A stretch of 64,000 bases of DNA, from contig NZ_VIGV01000004.1 of NCBI RefSeq assembly GCF_007858445.1, positions 372,001-436,000 of the forward strand. The letters run 5' to 3'. Position numbers and translations under genes: made by a program. Each line of letters starts with the position of its first letter. Within the stretch, counting starts at the first letter, position 1. This DNA comes from Tsukamurella sputi (GTDB lineage Bacteria > Actinomycetota > Actinomycetes > Mycobacteriales > Mycobacteriaceae). Shown here in pieces: positions 8,407 to 17,093 of the stretch. The notes under the pieces were generated by a model. It saw nothing but the letters and a program-made list of their open reading frames with translations, did not search any database and was not told the DNA's origin.

Positions 8407-9294
8407 TCAGTCGGGGCGCCGCGCGCTCTCCGCGAGGGCGCGTGCGAGGACCGATTCCGGCTCGCCTGCGCCGCGCACCAGGGCCACGGAGGTGGCGAGT
8501 TCCTCAGTTCCTTCCAACTCCACGGTCCGCGTGCCCGACGGTGCGCGGTACGTCGCGATCCACGCGCGCGGCACGATCGACGCCCATCGTCCGGCGCCGA
8601 CCATCGCGAGGAGCGTCGCGACGGAGTCCGCCTCCAGCCGGGGCGAGAGCCGCACCCCGTGCGCGCGGGCCGCCGTGTCGACGAGGTCCCGCCCGTGCAT
8701 GCCCTCGTGCAGCAGGCACATCGGCAGCTGCGCGGCGTCCGCCCAGGTGACGGGGCCGTCACCGTCGGGCAGCAGGTCCTCGCGGGCGATGAGTGCGAGC
8801 CGGTCGGTGTAGAGCGGCGTCACGGACAGCCCGTCGACGTCGACGCCGTCGGGGTAGACGATGCCGGCGTCGAGCTCGAAGCGGCGGATCCGTGAGACCA
8901 CGTCGGCGGAGCGCAGTCCAGCCCACACCCGGATGCGGACGAGTGGGTGGGCGGTGCAGAACGGGTCGGTGAGGAGTGCGGCGGAGGTGGCCGCGGCCGG
9001 GATGACGCCGAGGTTCAGCTCCCCGGTGAGACCGGTGCGCAGGGCGGTGACCTCGTGCTCGAGGGCGTCGCGATCGGCGAGGATGCGCCGCGCCCAGGGC
9101 ACGAGGCGTTCGCCCTCGGGCGTCAGGCCCTCGAACGAGCCACCGCGCAGCACGAGCGGCACCTTGAGCTCGTGCTCGAGCTTGCGGATCGCCTCGGACA
9201 GCGCCGGCTGCGAGACGTAGCAGGCGCTCGCGGCCCGCGCGAAGTGCTGCTCGCGCGCGAGGGCGACGAAGTACTCGAGCTGCCGGAAGAGCAT
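8407..9294 (-). CDS. LysR-family transcriptional regulator
   Basis: The 295-residue protein has an N-terminal winged helix-turn-helix (MLFRQLEYFVALAREQHFARAA, with ACYVSQPALSEAIRKLE as the recognition helix) followed by a two-lobe periplasmic-binding-like effector domain from about residue 90. It lies 133 bases upstream of the formate dehydrogenase gene in the same direction, so it may control that gene, but LysR regulators more often act on divergent genes and the target is not proven. Its 3' neighbour region (8274-8406) shows no strong palindrome. The ArsC-like gene is 9 bases upstream and may be co-transcribed. Confidence 0.9.
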   Translation of the reverse strand: MLFRQLEYFVALAREQHFARAASACYVSQPALSEAIRKLEHELKVPLVLRGGSFEGLTPEGERLVPWARRILADRDALEHEVTALRTGLTGELNLGVIPAAATSAALLTDPFCTAHPLVRIRVWAGLRSADVVSRIRRFELDAGIVYPDGVDVDGLSVTPLYTDRLALIAREDLLPDGDGPVTWADAAQLPMCLLHEGMHGRDLVDTAARAHGVRLSPRLEADSVATLLAMVGAGRWASIVPRAWIATYRAPSGTRTVELEGTEELATSVALVRGAGEPESVLARALAESARRPD

Positions 9295-9303
9295 CGGCGA
9301 CCG

Positions 9304-9645
9304 CTACAGGATCTCGTCGATCGCCTCGGTGGGGCGGGCCATGCGGGTGCCCTTGGCCGTGACCACGAAGGGGCGCTCGATGAGCCGCGGGTGCGCGACC
9401 ATCGCGTCGAGCAGGGCGTCGTCCGATACGTCGGCGAGGCCGAGCTCCTTGTACTCCGCCTCACGCGTCCGGACGGCCTGCCGGACGGTGAGCCCGGCGT
9501 CGTCGATCAGCTTCTTCAGCTCGGCCTTCGACGGGACCTGGTCGAGGTACTTGACCACCGTCACCGTCGCACCCGCGTCCTGCAGGCGGCCGAGCGCCTG
9601 ACGGGACTTGCTGCACTTCGGGTTGTGGTAGATCGTCGCGTCCAT
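9304..9645 (-). CDS. ArsC/Spx-family thioredoxin-fold protein (YfgD-like)
   Basis: The 113-residue protein has the ArsC-family signature at its start (IYHNPKCSKSRQAL) with the catalytic-type Cys11, and the late arginine-containing stretch HPRLIERPFVV that is conserved in the glutaredoxin-linked arsenate reductase family. The CSKS form is typical of the YfgD branch, whose physiological role is less clear than that of plasmid ArsC. No other arsenic-resistance gene is nearby, so a role in arsenate reduction is uncertain. The start at MDATIYHN is preferred over an upstream in-frame ATG. Confidence 0.85.
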   Translation of the reverse strand: MDATIYHNPKCSKSRQALGRLQDAGATVTVVKYLDQVPSKAELKKLIDDAGLTVRQAVRTREAEYKELGLADVSDDALLDAMVAHPRLIERPFVVTAKGTRMARPTEAIDEIL

Positions 9646-9671
9646 ACCCGCCAATCTAGTCCGGAACGACG

Positions 9672-9710
9672 AAGGCGGCGGCGACGGGAGGCCCCGTCGC
9701 CGCCGCCCTT
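9672..9710. terminator. GC-rich terminator hairpin downstream of prs
   Basis: A stem of about 17 pairs with one bulged base (AAGGCGGCGGCGACGGG against its complement) lies between the prs stop and the arsC-like start. It has A and T residues at its ends and fits an intrinsic terminator for the glmU-prs transcript. Confidence 0.75.
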
Positions 9711-9719
9711 CGTGCGGTT

Positions 9720-10697
9720 CTAGGCGTTGCCGTTGAACAGGCTCGTCACGGAGCCGTTCTCGAAGACCTCGCGGATGGTGCGGGCCAGCAGCGGCGCGAT
9801 CGGCAGCACGGTGAGGTTCTCGAAGTGCTTCTCCGGGGGGATCGGCAGCGTGTTGGTGGCGATCACCTCGCGCGCGCCGCAGTTGGCCAAGCGCTCGGTG
9901 GCGGGCTCGGAGAAGACGCCGTGCGTGGTCGCGATGATCACGTCCTTCGCGCCGGCCTCCTTGAGCACGCCCACGGCGCCGGCGATGGTGCCGCCGGTGT
10001 CGATCATGTCGTCGATCAGGACGCAGGTGCGGCCGGCGACGTCACCGACGACGCGGTTGCTCTTGACCTGGTTCGCGACGTTCGGGTCGCGGGTCTTGTG
10101 GACGAAGGCCAGCGGCGCACCGTCGAGGGCGTCGGCCCACTTCTCGCCCACCTTGACGCGGCCGGCGTCCGGGGAGACGACCACCATGTTCTCGGTGCCG
10201 TAGTGCTCGCGCACGTAGTCGGTGAGGATCGTCTGTGCGTGCATGTGATCGACGGGACCGTCGAAGAAGCCCTGGATCTGGTCGGTGTGCAGATCGACGG
10301 TGATGATGCGGTCGGCGCCCGCGGTCTTGAACAGGTCCGCGACCAGGCGGGCCGAGATCGGCTCGCGGCCGCGGTGCTTCTTGTCCTGCCGCGCGTACGG
10401 GTAGAACGGCAGGATCGCCGTGATCCGCTTCGCCGAGCCGCGCTTGAGCGCGTCGATCATGATCAGCGTCTCCATGATCCACTGATTGACCGGATAGGGC
10501 GCGCTCTGCAGGACGAAGGCGTCACTGCCGCGCACGGACTCCTCGAAGCGCACGAAGATCTCGCCGTTGGCGAAATCGCGTGCCGTCTGCGGGGTGACCT
10601 GCACACCGAGCTCGTCGGCGACCTGCTGCGCCAGCTCGGGGTGGGCACGCCCCGAGAACAGCATCAGGTTCTTCTGGTTATCGATCCAGTTGCTCAC
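9720..10697 (-). CDS. prs: Ribose-phosphate pyrophosphokinase
   Basis: The 325-residue enzyme makes PRPP from ribose-5-phosphate and ATP, the precursor of nucleotides, histidine, tryptophan and, in this order, decaprenyl-phosphoryl arabinose. It shows the early signature [21 protein letters not shown], the catalytic segment [17 protein letters not shown], the divalent-metal/ATP region [11 protein letters not shown], and the PRPP-binding loop [13 protein letters not shown]. The GTG start overlaps the glmU stop as GTGA, so it is translationally coupled. The glmU-prs pair matches Rv1018c-Rv1017c. Confidence 0.97.
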   Translation of the reverse strand: MSNWIDNQKNLMLFSGRAHPELAQQVADELGVQVTPQTARDFANGEIFVRFEESVRGSDAFVLQSAPYPVNQWIMETLIMIDALKRGSAKRITAILPFYPYARQDKKHRGREPISARLVADLFKTAGADRIITVDLHTDQIQGFFDGPVDHMHAQTILTDYVREHYGTENMVVVSPDAGRVKVGEKWADALDGAPLAFVHKTRDPNVANQVKSNRVVGDVAGRTCVLIDDMIDTGGTIAGAVGVLKEAGAKDVIIATTHGVFSEPATERLANCGAREVIATNTLPIPPEKHFENLTVLPIAPLLARTIREVFENGSVTSLFNGNA

Positions 10698-12145
10698 TGC
10701 TCGTCAATCCTCGCGATAGCCTGCTGGGCCGCCTCGGCCGAGCTCGTGCCCGGACGCCGGTGCAGGACCCATTCCTCGATGTTCCGCTGATCCGCGGCGG
10801 AGACCGCCAGGGCTCCCGGCGGCACGTCGCGCTTGATCACGGTACCCGCTCCGCTGTACGCGCCGTCGCCGACCTCCACCGGCGCGATGAGCATCGTGTC
10901 GGATCCGATGCGCACGTGGTCGCCGATCACCGTTCGATGTTTGTTCACCCCGTCGTAATTCACGGTCACGGTGGCGCACCCGATGTTGCTGCCCTCGCCG
11001 ATGGTCGCGTCGCCGATGTAGCTCAGGTGCGGGATCTTGCTGCCCGCCCCGATCTGCGCGTTCTTCGTCTCGGCGAACGCGCCGATCTTCCCCTTCGGTC
11101 CGAGGTCCGTGTTCGGCCGCAGGTAGCTGAAGGGCCCGACGGTGGCGTTCTCGCGGATCACCGAGAGGTGCACCTCGCTGCGCAGGACCGTCGCGCCGGT
11201 GCCGACCTCGGTGTCGACGAGGGTCGTGTCCGGCCCGATCACCGCGTCCTCGGCGATCACGGTGGCGCCGCGCAGGTGCGTGCCCGGGTGGATCACGACG
11301 TCGGGGGCGATCTCGACATCGGCGTCGATGTAGGTGCTCTCCGGATCGACGACGGTGACGCCGCCCAGCTGGTGCCGCTCGACGATGCGCCGGTTCAGCT
11401 CGCGGCCGAGCTGGGAGAGCTGGATGCGGTCGTTGCAGCCGGCCACGAGCATCTCGTCGTCCACGTGATCGCCACGCACCAGCTGGCCCGCCGCCCGGGC
11501 GATGCCGATGACGTCGGTGAGATACAGCTCGCCCTGCGAGTTGTCGGGGCGCAGCTGCGCGAGCGCGGCGACGAGCTGCGCGTGGTCGAAGGCGTAGACG
11601 CCGGAGTTGATCTCCGTGATGGCGAGCTGCTCCGGCGTCGCGTCCTTCTGCTCGACGATCTGCGTGACCTGGCCGTCCTGCGTGCGCAGCACGCGGCCGT
11701 ACCCGGTCGGATCGGTGACGGCGGTGGTCAGCACGGTGACGGCGGCGCCCTCGCCGGCGGTGTGCGTCGCCAGCAGCGCGGTCAGCGACGGGGTGTCCAG
11801 GAGCGGGACGTCCGCGGCGGTCACGACGACGGTGCCGGCGAAGTCGTCCGGGAGTACGCGCAGGCCCGCCTGCACGGCGTCGCCGGTGCCACGCTGTTCC
11901 TCCTGCACGGCCACGAGGATCTCGTGATCGAGCACGCTCGCCGTGGCGAGGGCGGCCTCGGACACCCGGTCCCGGTCGTGGCCCACCACGACCACCAGGT
12001 GATCGGGCTTCGTGCCCGCTGCGGCGTGCAGCGCGTGGGCCAGCAGGGTGCGTCCCGCGATCGCGTGCAGCACCTTCGGGGTCTTCGATCGCATTCGCGT
12101 TCCCGCGCCTGCGGCGAGGATCACCACCGCTGTACCGTTCGCCAT
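10694..12145 (-). CDS. glmU: Bifunctional UDP-GlcNAc pyrophosphorylase / GlcN-1-P acetyltransferase
   Basis: The 483-residue protein has an N-terminal nucleotidyltransferase domain with the signature [18 protein letters not shown] and a C-terminal left-handed beta-helix of hexapeptide repeats (about residue 255 onward) with [20 protein letters not shown]. It acetylates glucosamine-1-phosphate and then couples it to UTP, giving UDP-GlcNAc for peptidoglycan and the arabinogalactan linker. Length and domain order match the family. It is the first gene of the glmU-prs operon. The 128 bases up to the tRNA gene show no clear element. Confidence 0.97.
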   Translation of the reverse strand: MANGTAVVILAAGAGTRMRSKTPKVLHAIAGRTLLAHALHAAAGTKPDHLVVVVGHDRDRVSEAALATASVLDHEILVAVQEEQRGTGDAVQAGLRVLPDDFAGTVVVTAADVPLLDTPSLTALLATHTAGEGAAVTVLTTAVTDPTGYGRVLRTQDGQVTQIVEQKDATPEQLAITEINSGVYAFDHAQLVAALAQLRPDNSQGELYLTDVIGIARAAGQLVRGDHVDDEMLVAGCNDRIQLSQLGRELNRRIVERHQLGGVTVVDPESTYIDADVEIAPDVVIHPGTHLRGATVIAEDAVIGPDTTLVDTEVGTGATVLRSEVHLSVIRENATVGPFSYLRPNTDLGPKGKIGAFAETKNAQIGAGSKIPHLSYIGDATIGEGSNIGCATVTVNYDGVNKHRTVIGDHVRIGSDTMLIAPVEVGDGAYSGAGTVIKRDVPPGALAVSAADQRNIEEWVLHRRPGTSSAEAAQQAIARIDEQ

Positions 12146-12273
12146 CGCTGCTCCTGAGGTCTCGTGCCGTGTCGTGCGTTCGCGTCGAGCGTCGGCGCAA
12201 TCCTACGAGAGCCACCCCGCCGGGGAGTCCGTGGCACAATGCTGGGCGACGGTTCCGGACGGTTCGGGCCCGG

Positions 12274-12345
12274 TCTCCCGTGGTGTAATCGGCAACACTT
12301 CTGATTTTGGTTCAGACATTTCAGGTTCGAGTCCTGGCGGGAGAG
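12274..12345 (+). tRNA. tRNA-Gln (anticodon TTG)
   Basis: The 72-base cloverleaf has a 7-bp acceptor stem TCTCCCG/CGGGAGA, an anticodon stem TCTGA/TCAGA enclosing the loop TTTTGGT (anticodon TTG, reading CAA), a T-arm with the TTCGAGT loop, and G at the discriminator position as usual for glutamine. CCA is not encoded. Confidence 0.95.
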
Positions 12346-12363
12346 CAGATACGACGGGCGCCG

Positions 12364-13470
12364 TCAGCCGAGCGGTTCGAGAGACGGCGGGCGCCACGCC
12401 CCGTCGAGGGCGCTCTCGCGCGGCCGGTACAGGCGCAGGGTCACGTTCCATCCCGGACCGATCGGGAGGCAGTTGGGTGCGCCGTTCTCGCAGGCGCCGT
12501 ACTGGACGTCGACCGATCCATCGGGGTTGCGCGCGGCGGTGACGTTGTTGATCGTGTACGCATCGCGGGGATTCTTGTCGAAGTACCCCTGAGCGTTGTA
12601 GACGCTCACCGACCAGAAGGCGTCGGCGGGCACCTCCTTCGCGAGTCGCATCCGGTACGCAGTGCGCCCCGAGTCATCGGGCACGGCGACGCGGAAGTAG
12701 GTCGCGTCCTTCGCGGGGTTGCCGCCCCACCCCGCGGCGACGCCGAGGAGATGGTCGAGTTCATCGACCTCGTTCCGCGGACCGAACATCTTCCGGGTGT
12801 CCGTGATCGTGGCGGCGAGGCCGAGGAGGGCCGTGCGCACCCTGTCCTGTGACGCCTTGTCCCACTGGGGAGCCTCGAACACCCCGCGCGACTTCTGCTC
12901 CAGCGAGATCCGATCCTGGAGCTGGTTCGCGGCCTTCTGATCGTCGGGACTGTTGGGGTCGACGAAGATCCGCACGATGATCGCGGCATAGCGGGTGCTC
13001 ACCCGGTCGCGGCTGATGGTGTATTCGCCGGCGCCGTACGCCAGCGGGATCGGGATGTAGTGGTCCTCGTCGATCACCGCCATGGACATGAATCGTCCCC
13101 CCGGATCCGGCAGTCGCACGGTGGCCGGTCCCGCATCGAGATCGACGACCGCGTTCGAGTAGAGCGTGTCCCGGTTCATCCGGATGACGTCCTGCTTGTC
13201 GATCGAGGTCAGGGAGCGGGAATGCTCGATGGCCCCGATCCCCTGGCGGCTGGACAGCCGGGCGAACATGCGATCGGTCTCCGCGCGAGCGAAGTTGTGT
13301 GGAGTGACGACGATCGGCGTGCCCAGTGGGTACCGCGTGGTACTCGCCGTCGCAGACGTGGCGCCTGGGGCCGAGGACGAGGGTTCGGTGGAGCATCCGC
13401 TCGCGATCAGCATCGCACTGAGAGCGAGGGCACCCACACGAGCGAGCTGGGAAACTAAGCGCTTAGTCAT
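12364..13470 (-). CDS. DUF1254/DUF1214 lipoprotein
   Basis: The 368-residue protein begins with a signal peptide ending in a lipobox (LIASGCS), so it is predicted to be lipid-anchored on the outer face of the membrane. It continues with the DUF1254 motif RMNRDTLYSNAVVDLDAG and a C-terminal DUF1214-like region (FWSVSVYNAQGYF, then GWNVTLRLYRP). The function of these families is poorly defined; they are common envelope proteins in actinobacteria. I use the ATG at 13470 because it places the signal sequence at the N-terminus. The first codons contain the 14-bp palindrome ACTAAGCGCTTAGT (13454-13467). Confidence 0.85.
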   Translation of the reverse strand: MTKRLVSQLARVGALALSAMLIASGCSTEPSSSAPGATSATASTTRYPLGTPIVVTPHNFARAETDRMFARLSSRQGIGAIEHSRSLTSIDKQDVIRMNRDTLYSNAVVDLDAGPATVRLPDPGGRFMSMAVIDEDHYIPIPLAYGAGEYTISRDRVSTRYAAIIVRIFVDPNSPDDQKAANQLQDRISLEQKSRGVFEAPQWDKASQDRVRTALLGLAATITDTRKMFGPRNEVDELDHLLGVAAGWGGNPAKDATYFRVAVPDDSGRTAYRMRLAKEVPADAFWSVSVYNAQGYFDKNPRDAYTINNVTAARNPDGSVDVQYGACENGAPNCLPIGPGWNVTLRLYRPRESALDGAWRPPSLEPLG

Positions 13471-13608
13471 GTTGCCGGACGCTACTCCGTGTTCCGCCGA
13501 TCGGGTGTCGCAATGGCGAGAAGAAGCCGAACGGGGTATCGGACCACTTCCCGACACCCCGCCCGGCGGTCAGTGCGCGGCGTACCGCTCACTGATCGGC
13601 ACGTGTGT

Positions 13609-13995
13609 TCACTTGTCCCACGCCTGCACGGGGTAGCCGCCGCTCTTCGGGTTGCCGGCGGCATCGAACTTGGCGTTGAGGTCGGCGATGATCCGCGCGT
13701 AGTTCGGCGATTCCTGGTTCACGAAGGCCTTGCGCTGGGCGAGCGTCATCCCTGGCGCGTAGATGTCGACCGGCTTGCAGCCGTTCTTGAACCGATCGCT
13801 CTGCTCGAGTGCCTTGTTCGTCGAACCGTCCCTGTTGACGAGCTCGAGGCAGCTCGGCGCGTTGGCGGGGTCGAAGCCGGGGTCGGCGCTCGCGGCACCC
13901 GCGGCGGCGAATCCACCGAGCAGGGCGCCTGCGGCGACCGCGGAACCCGCGATCCCCGTCATGATCCGATTCCGTCGCGTGAAACTCGATCGCAT
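13609..13995 (-). CDS. Small secreted protein, unknown function
   Basis: The 128-residue product has a twin-arginine-like basic start (MRSSFTRRNRIMTG), a hydrophobic segment and a likely cleavage site after GAASA, which leaves a mature protein of about 90 residues with two cysteines (SCLEL and NGCKP) that could form a disulphide. No domain is recognised. The start at 13995 puts the signal peptide first. Neighbouring genes on both sides are exported or repair proteins with no clear link. Confidence 0.7.
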   Translation of the reverse strand: MRSSFTRRNRIMTGIAGSAVAAGALLGGFAAAGAASADPGFDPANAPSCLELVNRDGSTNKALEQSDRFKNGCKPVDIYAPGMTLAQRKAFVNQESPNYARIIADLNAKFDAAGNPKSGGYPVQAWDK

Positions 13996-14127
13996 GATGT
14001 GACTCCTCGTCGTTGGTCGGTCGCACGATCTGTGCAACACCGACGACGATGCCGAGCGAATATCGTCATCGTGTCCCAGTCGTGAACCGAAGCGGCGCTG
14101 TGACGGTCGCGAATCGCCCCGCCGCAG

Positions 14128-14571
14128 TCATGGCAGCGGTTGCGCGCGCTCCCATGAGGCCACCGGACCGGGAACGGTCCGGAAACTCGTATGCGGTTCG
14201 GGCCGCTCGACGGCGCGCCATCGCTCCGCGACATCGGGGCTGCGGGCCGTGAGTTTGGCGGTGAGGTGCGCCCACTCGAGGTCGAGTTGCCCGTCGGCGA
14301 CGTCGATCCGGGCGACGGCCGCGTCCGGCTCGTCGATGCGCGTGCGGTCGAACGTGTAGCCGCGCGCGTCCGCCTCGTCGGCGAGTGCGGCGAGGTACGC
14401 GCCCACAGCGGCGAGGGGCTCCGGCGTCGCGCGGAACCGCTCGAGCTGAGGGTGCTGCGTGTACCCCTTCGTCCGCCCGGCGAGGACGGCCTGCGCGAGG
14501 AGCGTCTCCCGCCAGCACGCGATCAGCGCTTGCCGGTCCAGGTAGCGGGGGTGTACCGACCAGATGCGCAT
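14128..14571 (-). CDS. Pyrimidine-dimer DNA glycosylase / endonuclease V family protein
   Basis: The 147-residue protein starts with MRIWSVHPRYLDRQALIACWRE, the typical opening of actinobacterial proteins annotated as T4 endonuclease V-like pyrimidine dimer glycosylases (Pyr_excise family), followed by RTKGYTQHPQLERF. Such proteins are proposed to start repair of UV-induced dimers. Activity has not been shown for most bacterial members, so the function is a family-level inference. It appears to be a single-gene unit, with a bidirectional terminator upstream at 14603-14640. Confidence 0.75.
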   Translation of the reverse strand: MRIWSVHPRYLDRQALIACWRETLLAQAVLAGRTKGYTQHPQLERFRATPEPLAAVGAYLAALADEADARGYTFDRTRIDEPDAAVARIDVADGQLDLEWAHLTAKLTARSPDVAERWRAVERPEPHTSFRTVPGPVASWERAQPLP

Positions 14572-14602
14572 GGCTCCAGGCTATCCCGCTGCGCCGGGCG
14601 GC

Positions 14603-14640
14603 AGGCGCGGGCCGCCGCGATGTTCCGACGGCCCGCGCCT
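14603..14640. terminator. Bidirectional-looking terminator hairpin
   Basis: A perfect 12-bp stem (AGGCGCGGGCCG and its complement) with a 14-base loop lies just downstream of the 71-residue secreted-protein gene and upstream of the glycosylase gene. Confidence 0.6.
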
Positions 14641-14681
14641 CGGCAGGATCGCGCCGCGGAGGAAGCGAGGCGATCAGGTCT

Positions 14682-14897
14682 CTAGTTCGGTGCCTCCCAG
14701 TCGTAGCCCGTGCCCGTGTCCACCCCCACGCATTCGAGGGTGTCTCCGTTGGGCGTGGTGATGCGTTGTCCCTCCTGGGTGGAACTGCACGAGTCGTACA
14801 TCGACGGGACGTCCGCGGCTGCGATGGCCGGAGTGAAGGCGAAGGTGGTCGCGGCGAGGAATGCGGCTGTGGCGAGAGTCTTTCGGCTGATGTTCAT
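14682..14897 (-). CDS. Small exported protein with two cysteines
   Basis: The 71-residue frame encodes a signal peptide (MNISRKTLATAAFLAATTFAFTPAIAAADVP) with probable cleavage after AAA, leaving about 44 residues with two cysteines (YDSCSST and TLECVG). No family is recognised. A terminator follows it at 14603-14640. The upstream 287 bases to the next gene on the other strand contain a sigma-70-type promoter facing away from it (15112-15140). Confidence 0.6.
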   Translation of the reverse strand: MNISRKTLATAAFLAATTFAFTPAIAAADVPSMYDSCSSTQEGQRITTPNGDTLECVGVDTGTGYDWEAPN

Positions 14898-15111
14898 GGT
14901 TCGACGATGCGCCGGGAACCTGGGGATCCGATGTCAGCGCGATGCCGGTTCGCTGCGGGCGTGGTGGCGGGCGCCCTTGCGAGGGCCGTGTTCTTCCGGC
15001 GACGTTGTGATGTGCGACGCCGGAATCGTATGTGACGACGCCCACAGTGCCGGGAACCGCCAGGTCATCCATGGTGTCACGGTCTGTTGGGCATCTTTTC
15101 TGTCCCAGCTG

Positions 15112-15140
15112 TTGACAGGAATCATTCTCACTCATAACGT
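15112..15140 (+). promoter_or_regulatory. Predicted promoter TTGACA-17-TAACGT
   Basis: A consensus -35 TTGACA (15112-15117) is separated by 17 bases from TAACGT (15135-15140). Transcription would begin near 15147, about 38 bases before the ATG of the small membrane protein at 15185, and could continue into the CsbD gene. Confidence 0.55.
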
Positions 15141-15184
15141 GAAATCTGTTCGAAGCGACATAGATTTTCGGATCGGAGCAAGAG

Positions 15185-15358
15185 ATGAACGATGACCGAG
15201 TCACCTCGATGACCAGGGTTCCTCCTCGTTCCGTGGACGCGGCTCCGCCGCTTGTCCTCCACCCTCGCGGTGGTGTCGTGATCGTGGCGCTGCTGGTGCT
15301 GATGCTGGGCCTCATGGTTCCGCTCCTCATGCACCTGGCGACCGCCCCGATCGGCTGA
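15185..15358 (+). CDS. 57-residue single-pass membrane protein, unknown
   Basis: An ATG at 15185, preceded by GGAG about seven bases upstream, opens a 57-codon frame with a polar N-terminal half and one strongly hydrophobic helix near residues 31-52 (GVVIVALLVLMLGLMVPLLM). A well-spaced promoter lies 45 bases upstream. It ends 54 bases before the CsbD gene and may be co-transcribed with it. No family is recognised, and the frame is short, so the call is tentative. Confidence 0.5.
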   Translation: MNDDRVTSMTRVPPRSVDAAPPLVLHPRGGVVIVALLVLMLGLMVPLLMHLATAPIG

Positions 15359-15412
15359 TGCGAATCGGCCGTCGAGCAACGCACTGCAATCCCCGACTCG
15401 AAGGAGAGCACG

Positions 15413-15622
15413 ATGAGCTTCACCGATGACGCCAAGAACAAGGCACAGGACATCAAGGGCCGGGCCAAGGAGACCGTCGGCACCGCCTTCGACGACCCGC
15501 AGCTCAAGGAGGAGGGGCGCGGCGACCAGGCCGAGGCCTCGATCAAGGACAAGATCGCCGGCGCCGCCGACAAGGTCAAGGAAGGCGTCGACGAGGTGAA
15601 GGACAAGCTCTCGGGCAACTGA
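15413..15622 (+). CDS. CsbD-family stress protein
   Basis: The 69-residue protein is hydrophilic and Lys/Asp/Ala-rich with the CsbD-type pattern KAQDIKGRAKETVGTAFDD, then a Glu/Gly-rich middle and a helical repeat (AGAADKVKEGVDEVKDKL). CsbD-like proteins are small, mostly disordered and induced by general stress in many bacteria; their biochemical role is unknown. AAGGAGAG sits upstream of the ATG. The DoxX-like gene follows after 35 bases, probably in the same transcript. Confidence 0.85.
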   Translation: MSFTDDAKNKAQDIKGRAKETVGTAFDDPQLKEEGRGDQAEASIKDKIAGAADKVKEGVDEVKDKLSGN

Positions 15623-15657
15623 TCGATCTCCGACCTCGACGACGATGGGAACTGGAC

Positions 15658-16554
15658 ATGATTCGACGTATCGCACGACCCCTACTCGGATCGGTCTTCG
15701 TCTACACCGGGTACACCGGTCTGACGAGCGACCCGGGGCGTAAGGCGGACACCGTCGCACCACTGGTGCACAAGGCGACCGAGGCGCTGCCGGATTCAGC
15801 GGTGGTGCCGACGAGCGCCCGGACCTGGGTGCGGATCACCTCCGGCATCCAGCTCGGGGGCGGTCTGCTGCTCGCCGCGGGTCGCGTTCCCCGCGCGGCA
15901 TCGCTCGCGCTCGCCGGGACGCTCGTGCCGACGACGGTCCTCGATCACCCGTTCTGGGAGCAGAGCGACCCCGACGTGCGGCGCGAGCAGCAGCTGCACT
16001 TCGTGAAGAACCTCTCGCTACTCGGCGGTCTGCTCATCGCGGGCTTCGATACGGAGGGGCGGCCGGGCCTCACCTGGCGCGCCCGTCGCGCCGCTGAGCG
16101 GGCGTCCGACCGCGTCACCGAGGTCACCTCGGCGATCGGTTCGCACGACGATGCGCCCACGTGGCAGGACCGCGCGCATGCCGCTCACGAGTACGGCGCC
16201 GCCGCGGTCGACAGGGCGAAGCCGGCGATCGCAGGTGCCGTCGATAAGGCGAAGCCCGCCGTCGCGGGTGCGGTCGACAAGGCGGCGCCGGCCATCAACG
16301 ACGTGGTGGAGAAGGTCACGCCGGTGCTGAGCGAGGCCGCTGATCGGGCGCGCCCGGTTCTGGCCGACGCGGCCGAGAAGGGCTCCGATCAGTTGAGCGC
16401 CGCGAGCGAACGGCTGCAGGCGTTCGGCGCGGAGGCGGCTGACGATGCCACCGCGGCCGCCCGCACGGTCCGGCGCAAGGCGCCCGTGTTCGCCGAGCGC
16501 GCACGCGCGGCCGCGAACGCCGCGGCCGCGGAGGGCAAGAGGGCGGTCACGTAA
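15658..16554 (+). CDS. DoxX-family membrane protein with long Ala/Lys repeat tail
   Basis: The first ~130 residues of the 298-residue protein form a DoxX-like four-helix membrane domain (RPLLGSVFVYTGYTGL, then GIQLGGGLLLAAGRVPRAASLAL and LHFVKNLSLLGGLLIAGFD). The remaining ~165 residues are soluble, Ala-rich and built of imperfect 10-11-residue repeats such as AGAVDKAKPAVAGAVDKAAPA, which predict amphipathic helices like those of apolipoprotein- or LEA-type proteins. DoxX proteins are associated with redox and envelope stress. The tail and the CsbD neighbour suggest a stress-related membrane function, which is an inference. Confidence 0.75.
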   Translation: MIRRIARPLLGSVFVYTGYTGLTSDPGRKADTVAPLVHKATEALPDSAVVPTSARTWVRITSGIQLGGGLLLAAGRVPRAASLALAGTLVPTTVLDHPFWEQSDPDVRREQQLHFVKNLSLLGGLLIAGFDTEGRPGLTWRARRAAERASDRVTEVTSAIGSHDDAPTWQDRAHAAHEYGAAAVDRAKPAIAGAVDKAKPAVAGAVDKAAPAINDVVEKVTPVLSEAADRARPVLADAAEKGSDQLSAASERLQAFGAEAADDATAAARTVRRKAPVFAERARAAANAAAAEGKRAVT

Positions 16555-16611
16555 TCTTGGAACGCCCGGCCGAGACCCCGGCCGTGGCAGGTCGAGAGAA
16601 GCGAGTCGCCC

Positions 16612-16950
16612 GTGCCCCGTAGGCCAGAGTTCACCGGGCGGTACACCGATGCCCTGCATGCGCTGGAGGTGTCGACGGAGCGCTCGGCGCGGGTCGAGAA
16701 CATCAACGGGCAGTACGCGTTGCGGGTCGATTTCGAGCTCGGGCGGTACCTGTTGGCGACGAATACCGACTCGGTGACCGGTCTCGCCGACGACGACGCC
16801 GGCGCTCCGTGGCGGGTCAGGTTCTTCGACGGCGCGATGGACGACGGCGCGTCCGTGTTGATCGCGGACCGGTCGGCGGCATGGCTGATCGACGCCTATG
16901 ACGCCGCGGTCGCGGACCTTCCGCCGGTGACCGAGGTCCCGCACAGCTGA
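16612..16950 (+). CDS. Conserved-looking hypothetical protein, 112 residues
   Basis: The frame from GTG 16612 encodes a soluble acidic protein without signal or membrane segment (for example ALRVDFELGRYLLATNTDSVTGL and WRVRFFDGAMDDGASVLIADRSAAWLIDAYDAAVADL). It appears fully folded and alpha/beta, but I do not recognise the family. It lies between the DoxX-like gene and a hairpin terminator at 16951-16985, so it may end that transcript. The GTG start has only a weak GAGAAG binding site. Confidence 0.6.
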   Translation: MPRRPEFTGRYTDALHALEVSTERSARVENINGQYALRVDFELGRYLLATNTDSVTGLADDDAGAPWRVRFFDGAMDDGASVLIADRSAAWLIDAYDAAVADLPPVTEVPHS

Positions 16951-16985
16951 CGCCGTCCCCGCGGATCCGTTCCGTGGGGGCGGCG
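16951..16985. terminator. Terminator-like hairpin
   Basis: A 14-pair stem (two G-T pairs) beginning CGCCGTCCCCGCGG with a 7-base loop directly follows the stop of the hypothetical gene at 16950 and precedes the MerR promoter. Confidence 0.6.
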
Positions 16986-17015
16986 GGGTTGGGACGTCGC
17001 CGAGCTCCGAGGATC

Positions 17016-17021
17016 TATAGT
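17016..17021 (+). promoter_or_regulatory. Predicted -10 element TATAGT of the MerR-family gene
   Basis: TATAGT lies 73 bases upstream of the MerR-family start codon. No good -35 hexamer is seen at the standard distance, as is common for actinobacterial promoters. Confidence 0.35.
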
Positions 17022-17093
17022 GGGAAGAGCAGGTTTTCACCCCTTGTCGGCACAGGCGACGGTGTCCGACCCGATGCGAGAAGGAGGAGTGCG

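Noticed and set aside
17016-17093. HAIR-type HspR operator upstream of the MerR/HspR-like gene
   Set aside because: No CTTGAGT-N7-ACTCAAG-like inverted repeat is present.
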